Part shown: piece after piece, positions 6,303 through 6,948 of the stretch
Layout: every line of letters starts with the position of its first letter
Numbering within the stretch: the stretch's first letter is position 1
Origin: JBBTRN01 sp038065175
GTDB taxonomy: Bacteria; Patescibacteriota; Doudnabacteria; UBA920
Assembly: GCA_038065175.1 (NCBI GenBank)
Contig: JBBTRN010000021.1
Location: 1-6,948 of the forward strand
Length of the DNA stretch: 6,948 bases
Reading direction: 5' to 3'
Position numbers and translations under genes: made by a program
The notes under the pieces: model-generated
Database searches by the model: none
The model's input: the letters and a program-made list of their open reading frames with translations, nothing else
What the model was told of the DNA's origin: nothing

Positions 6303-6564
6303 ATTTTATGAATTCTAAAAATTTATGACCGTAGGGAGAAAGCGAATGAGCTACACCCCTCCCTTGATATTTTTTGTTCAAAAGTCCGGCTTGAACGAGT
6401 TTTTTGGTATGTTCTGAGATGGTTTTAAAGTTAGCTTTAAGCTTTTCTGAGATTTGTTCCAGGGTAATGCCGTCGGAACTTCGAACGGCAAATAAAATAT
6501 CAATGCGCCTATGATTAGCTACGCCTTTTAGGTACCGTTCTAATTGTTTACTGGTTTTTGGCAT
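6295..6564 (-). CDS. ArsR-like winged-helix transcriptional regulator
   Basis: The 89-residue protein has the compact winged-helix layout of the ArsR superfamily. A first helix (LERYLKGVANHRRIDILFAV, 8-27) carries the typical anchoring pattern. A helix-turn-helix follows with ITLEQISEKLKANFKTISEHTKKLVQAGLL (33-62), whose recognition helix is KTISEHTKKLVQAG. A beta-wing (KYQGRGVAHSLSPYG, 65-79) and a short final helix complete it. It has no cysteine at all, so it is not a thiolate-metal or redox sensor of the usual kind; the signal is unknown. Two copies of a palindrome flank the gene, one before its promoter and one over its stop codon before gpmI, implying autoregulation and control of gpmI. 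The ATG at 6564 follows an extended -10 box with only nine bases between, so its leader is about three bases. Confidence 0.9.
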   Translation of the reverse strand: MPKTSKQLERYLKGVANHRRIDILFAVRSSDGITLEQISEKLKANFKTISEHTKKLVQAGLLNKKYQGRGVAHSLSPYGHKFLEFIKSF

Positions 6565-6573
6565 TGTGAAAGT

Positions 6574-6582
6574 ATTATATCA
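6574..6582 (-). promoter_or_regulatory. Extended -10 promoter of the regulator gene
   Basis: On the minus strand TGA-TATAAT is a perfect extended -10 element. With the usual spacing, +1 falls at about 6567, leaving a three-base leader before the ATG at 6564 and no room for a Shine-Dalgarno. No -35 consensus is found at 16-18 bases. The operator at 6594-6623 begins roughly where a -35 would lie, which fits either an activator site or interference with polymerase. Confidence 0.65.
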
Positions 6583-6593
6583 TATACTTGAAA

Positions 6594-6623
6594 CAATCCG
6601 ACATTCTGCAGAATGTGAGAATG
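6594..6623. promoter_or_regulatory. Nested palindromic operator upstream of the regulator gene
   Basis: The 16-base core ACATTCTGCAGAATGT at 6601-6616 is identical to that at 6280-6295. On one side it is followed, after one base, by the same outer arm AGAATG (6618-6623). The opposite arm is degenerate (CAATCC at 6594-6599, four of six matches to CATTCT). It lies just upstream of the regulator's extended -10 and 10 bases after the stop of the gene at 6634-6834. Confidence 0.8.
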
Positions 6624-6633
6624 TTATTTTAAA

Positions 6634-6834
6634 TTATTGGCTTTGCTGGTTAAGCTGGTTTTGGTAATCCTGGAGCTCTTGGTTGCTCTTGCGTAAATCG
6701 TCCCGGGCGTTTTGGTTGGTTTTTTGCAGGTTAGCTTTATCATCTTTAGATCCGTAAAATAGAGTAAATAATATTGCGATTATTGTAACTGTTATAAGTA
6801 ACGCAAATAGGACAGATCCTTTTTGATTTTGCAT
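6634..6834 (-). CDS. Small membrane-anchored coiled-coil protein, vaguely prepilin-like
   Basis: The 66-residue protein has a short polar N-terminus (MQNQKG), one hydrophobic helix (SVLFALLITVTIIAILFTLF, 7-26), then a charged, asparagine- and glutamine-rich tail (residues 29-66) with a heptad-like pattern, probably a coiled coil. A lysine-glycine before a long hydrophobic helix recalls type IV prepilins, but the glutamate expected at position +5 is absent and the tail is far too short for a pilin head. A one-helix protein with an extracellular or cytoplasmic coiled coil is the safer reading. The ATG at 6834 follows a -10-like box by six bases. The gene is upstream of the regulator and on the same strand. 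I recognise no family. Confidence 0.65.
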   Translation of the reverse strand: MQNQKGSVLFALLITVTIIAILFTLFYGSKDDKANLQKTNQNARDDLRKSNQELQDYQNQLNQQSQ

Positions 6835-6840
6835 ATGGCT

Positions 6841-6849
6841 ATCTTATCA
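6841..6849 (-). promoter_or_regulatory. Candidate extended -10 promoter, leaderless spacing
   Basis: On the minus strand TGA-TAAGAT matches an extended -10 (hexamer four of six). Six bases then lead to the ATG at 6834, so +1 would coincide with the start codon, as at 4567-4575. It is weaker than the other two promoters and no -35 is evident. Confidence 0.45.
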
Positions 6850-6894
6850 ATTTTTGGCTGATGGGGAAACTGTCTCTTTTAGAACCTACGCGCT

Positions 6895-6948
6895 GACTGT
6901 CATCCCGACCGAGCCCGAGTGCATCCGAGGGCGAGTGGAGGGATCCCT
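6895..6948. repeat. Dispersed extragenic repeat-like element at the window edge
   Basis: The stretch beginning TGTCATCCCGACCGAG and ending GAGTGGAGGGATCCCT is GC-rich and sharply different from its AT-rich surroundings. ATCCC near its left end pairs with GGGAT near its right end, and GCCC with GGGC around the middle, giving an imperfect inverted repeat. From memory, elements with this TCATCCCGACCGAG...GGAGGGATC pattern occur in many copies between genes in diverse bacterial genomes. It runs to the last base, so its right boundary is not seen. Confidence 0.55.

Noticed and set aside
1..6948. CRISPR array or recoded TGA (alternative genetic code)
   Set aside because: No regularly spaced repeats are present, and TGA serves as the terminal codon of at least three genes without in-frame TGA in the conserved ones.

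Overview
The window reads as a piece of a small-genome, AT-rich bacterium, most likely a member of the Patescibacteria (Candidate Phyla Radiation). That is an inference from compact gene packing, several short membrane proteins of unknown function that resemble families common there, and weak or absent Shine-Dalgarno sequences. TGA ends at least three genes (stops at 3134, 4174 and 6295), so the window uses TGA as a stop, unlike lineages that recode it to glycine. Nearly everything lies on the minus strand, so biological reading order runs from high to low coordinates.

Right block (6948 to 4735). A dispersed-type extragenic repeat sits at the edge. Next come a 66-residue membrane-anchored coiled-coil protein, an 89-residue ArsR-like winged-helix regulator, and a full-length cofactor-independent phosphoglycerate mutase (gpmI). 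Two copies of one nested palindrome bracket the regulator gene: one just upstream of its promoter, the other over its stop codon and directly before gpmI. The simplest reading is an autoregulated repressor or activator that also controls a central glycolytic enzyme.

Middle block (4734 to 3134). A 174-base gap holds a strong extended -10 promoter placed so that transcription would begin at the start codon of the next gene, giving a leaderless mRNA. It drives a tight three-gene set: a protein with a twin-arginine-like N-terminal segment, a two-helix membrane protein, and a divergent DedA/VTT-family membrane protein.

Left block (3133 to 1). The only plus-strand gene is a tiny single-helix membrane protein with a perfect -10 box and a strong Shine-Dalgarno, but its best start is out of frame with its membrane-spanning tail. 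Divergent from it are a three-helix DUF3137-like membrane protein, then a 329-residue protein that I read as a very divergent alpha/alpha-toroid (terpene-cyclase-like fold), then the N-terminal half of an Atg22/UMF1-type MFS transporter that runs off the window. The last two genes share an identical 25-base stretch at their starts, and a similar N-terminus for about 14 codons, although the proteins are otherwise unrelated. This suggests duplication or capture of a gene start.

The most interesting signals are the twin nested operators around the regulator beside gpmI, the shared gene start, and recurring promoter architecture pointing to leaderless transcription.
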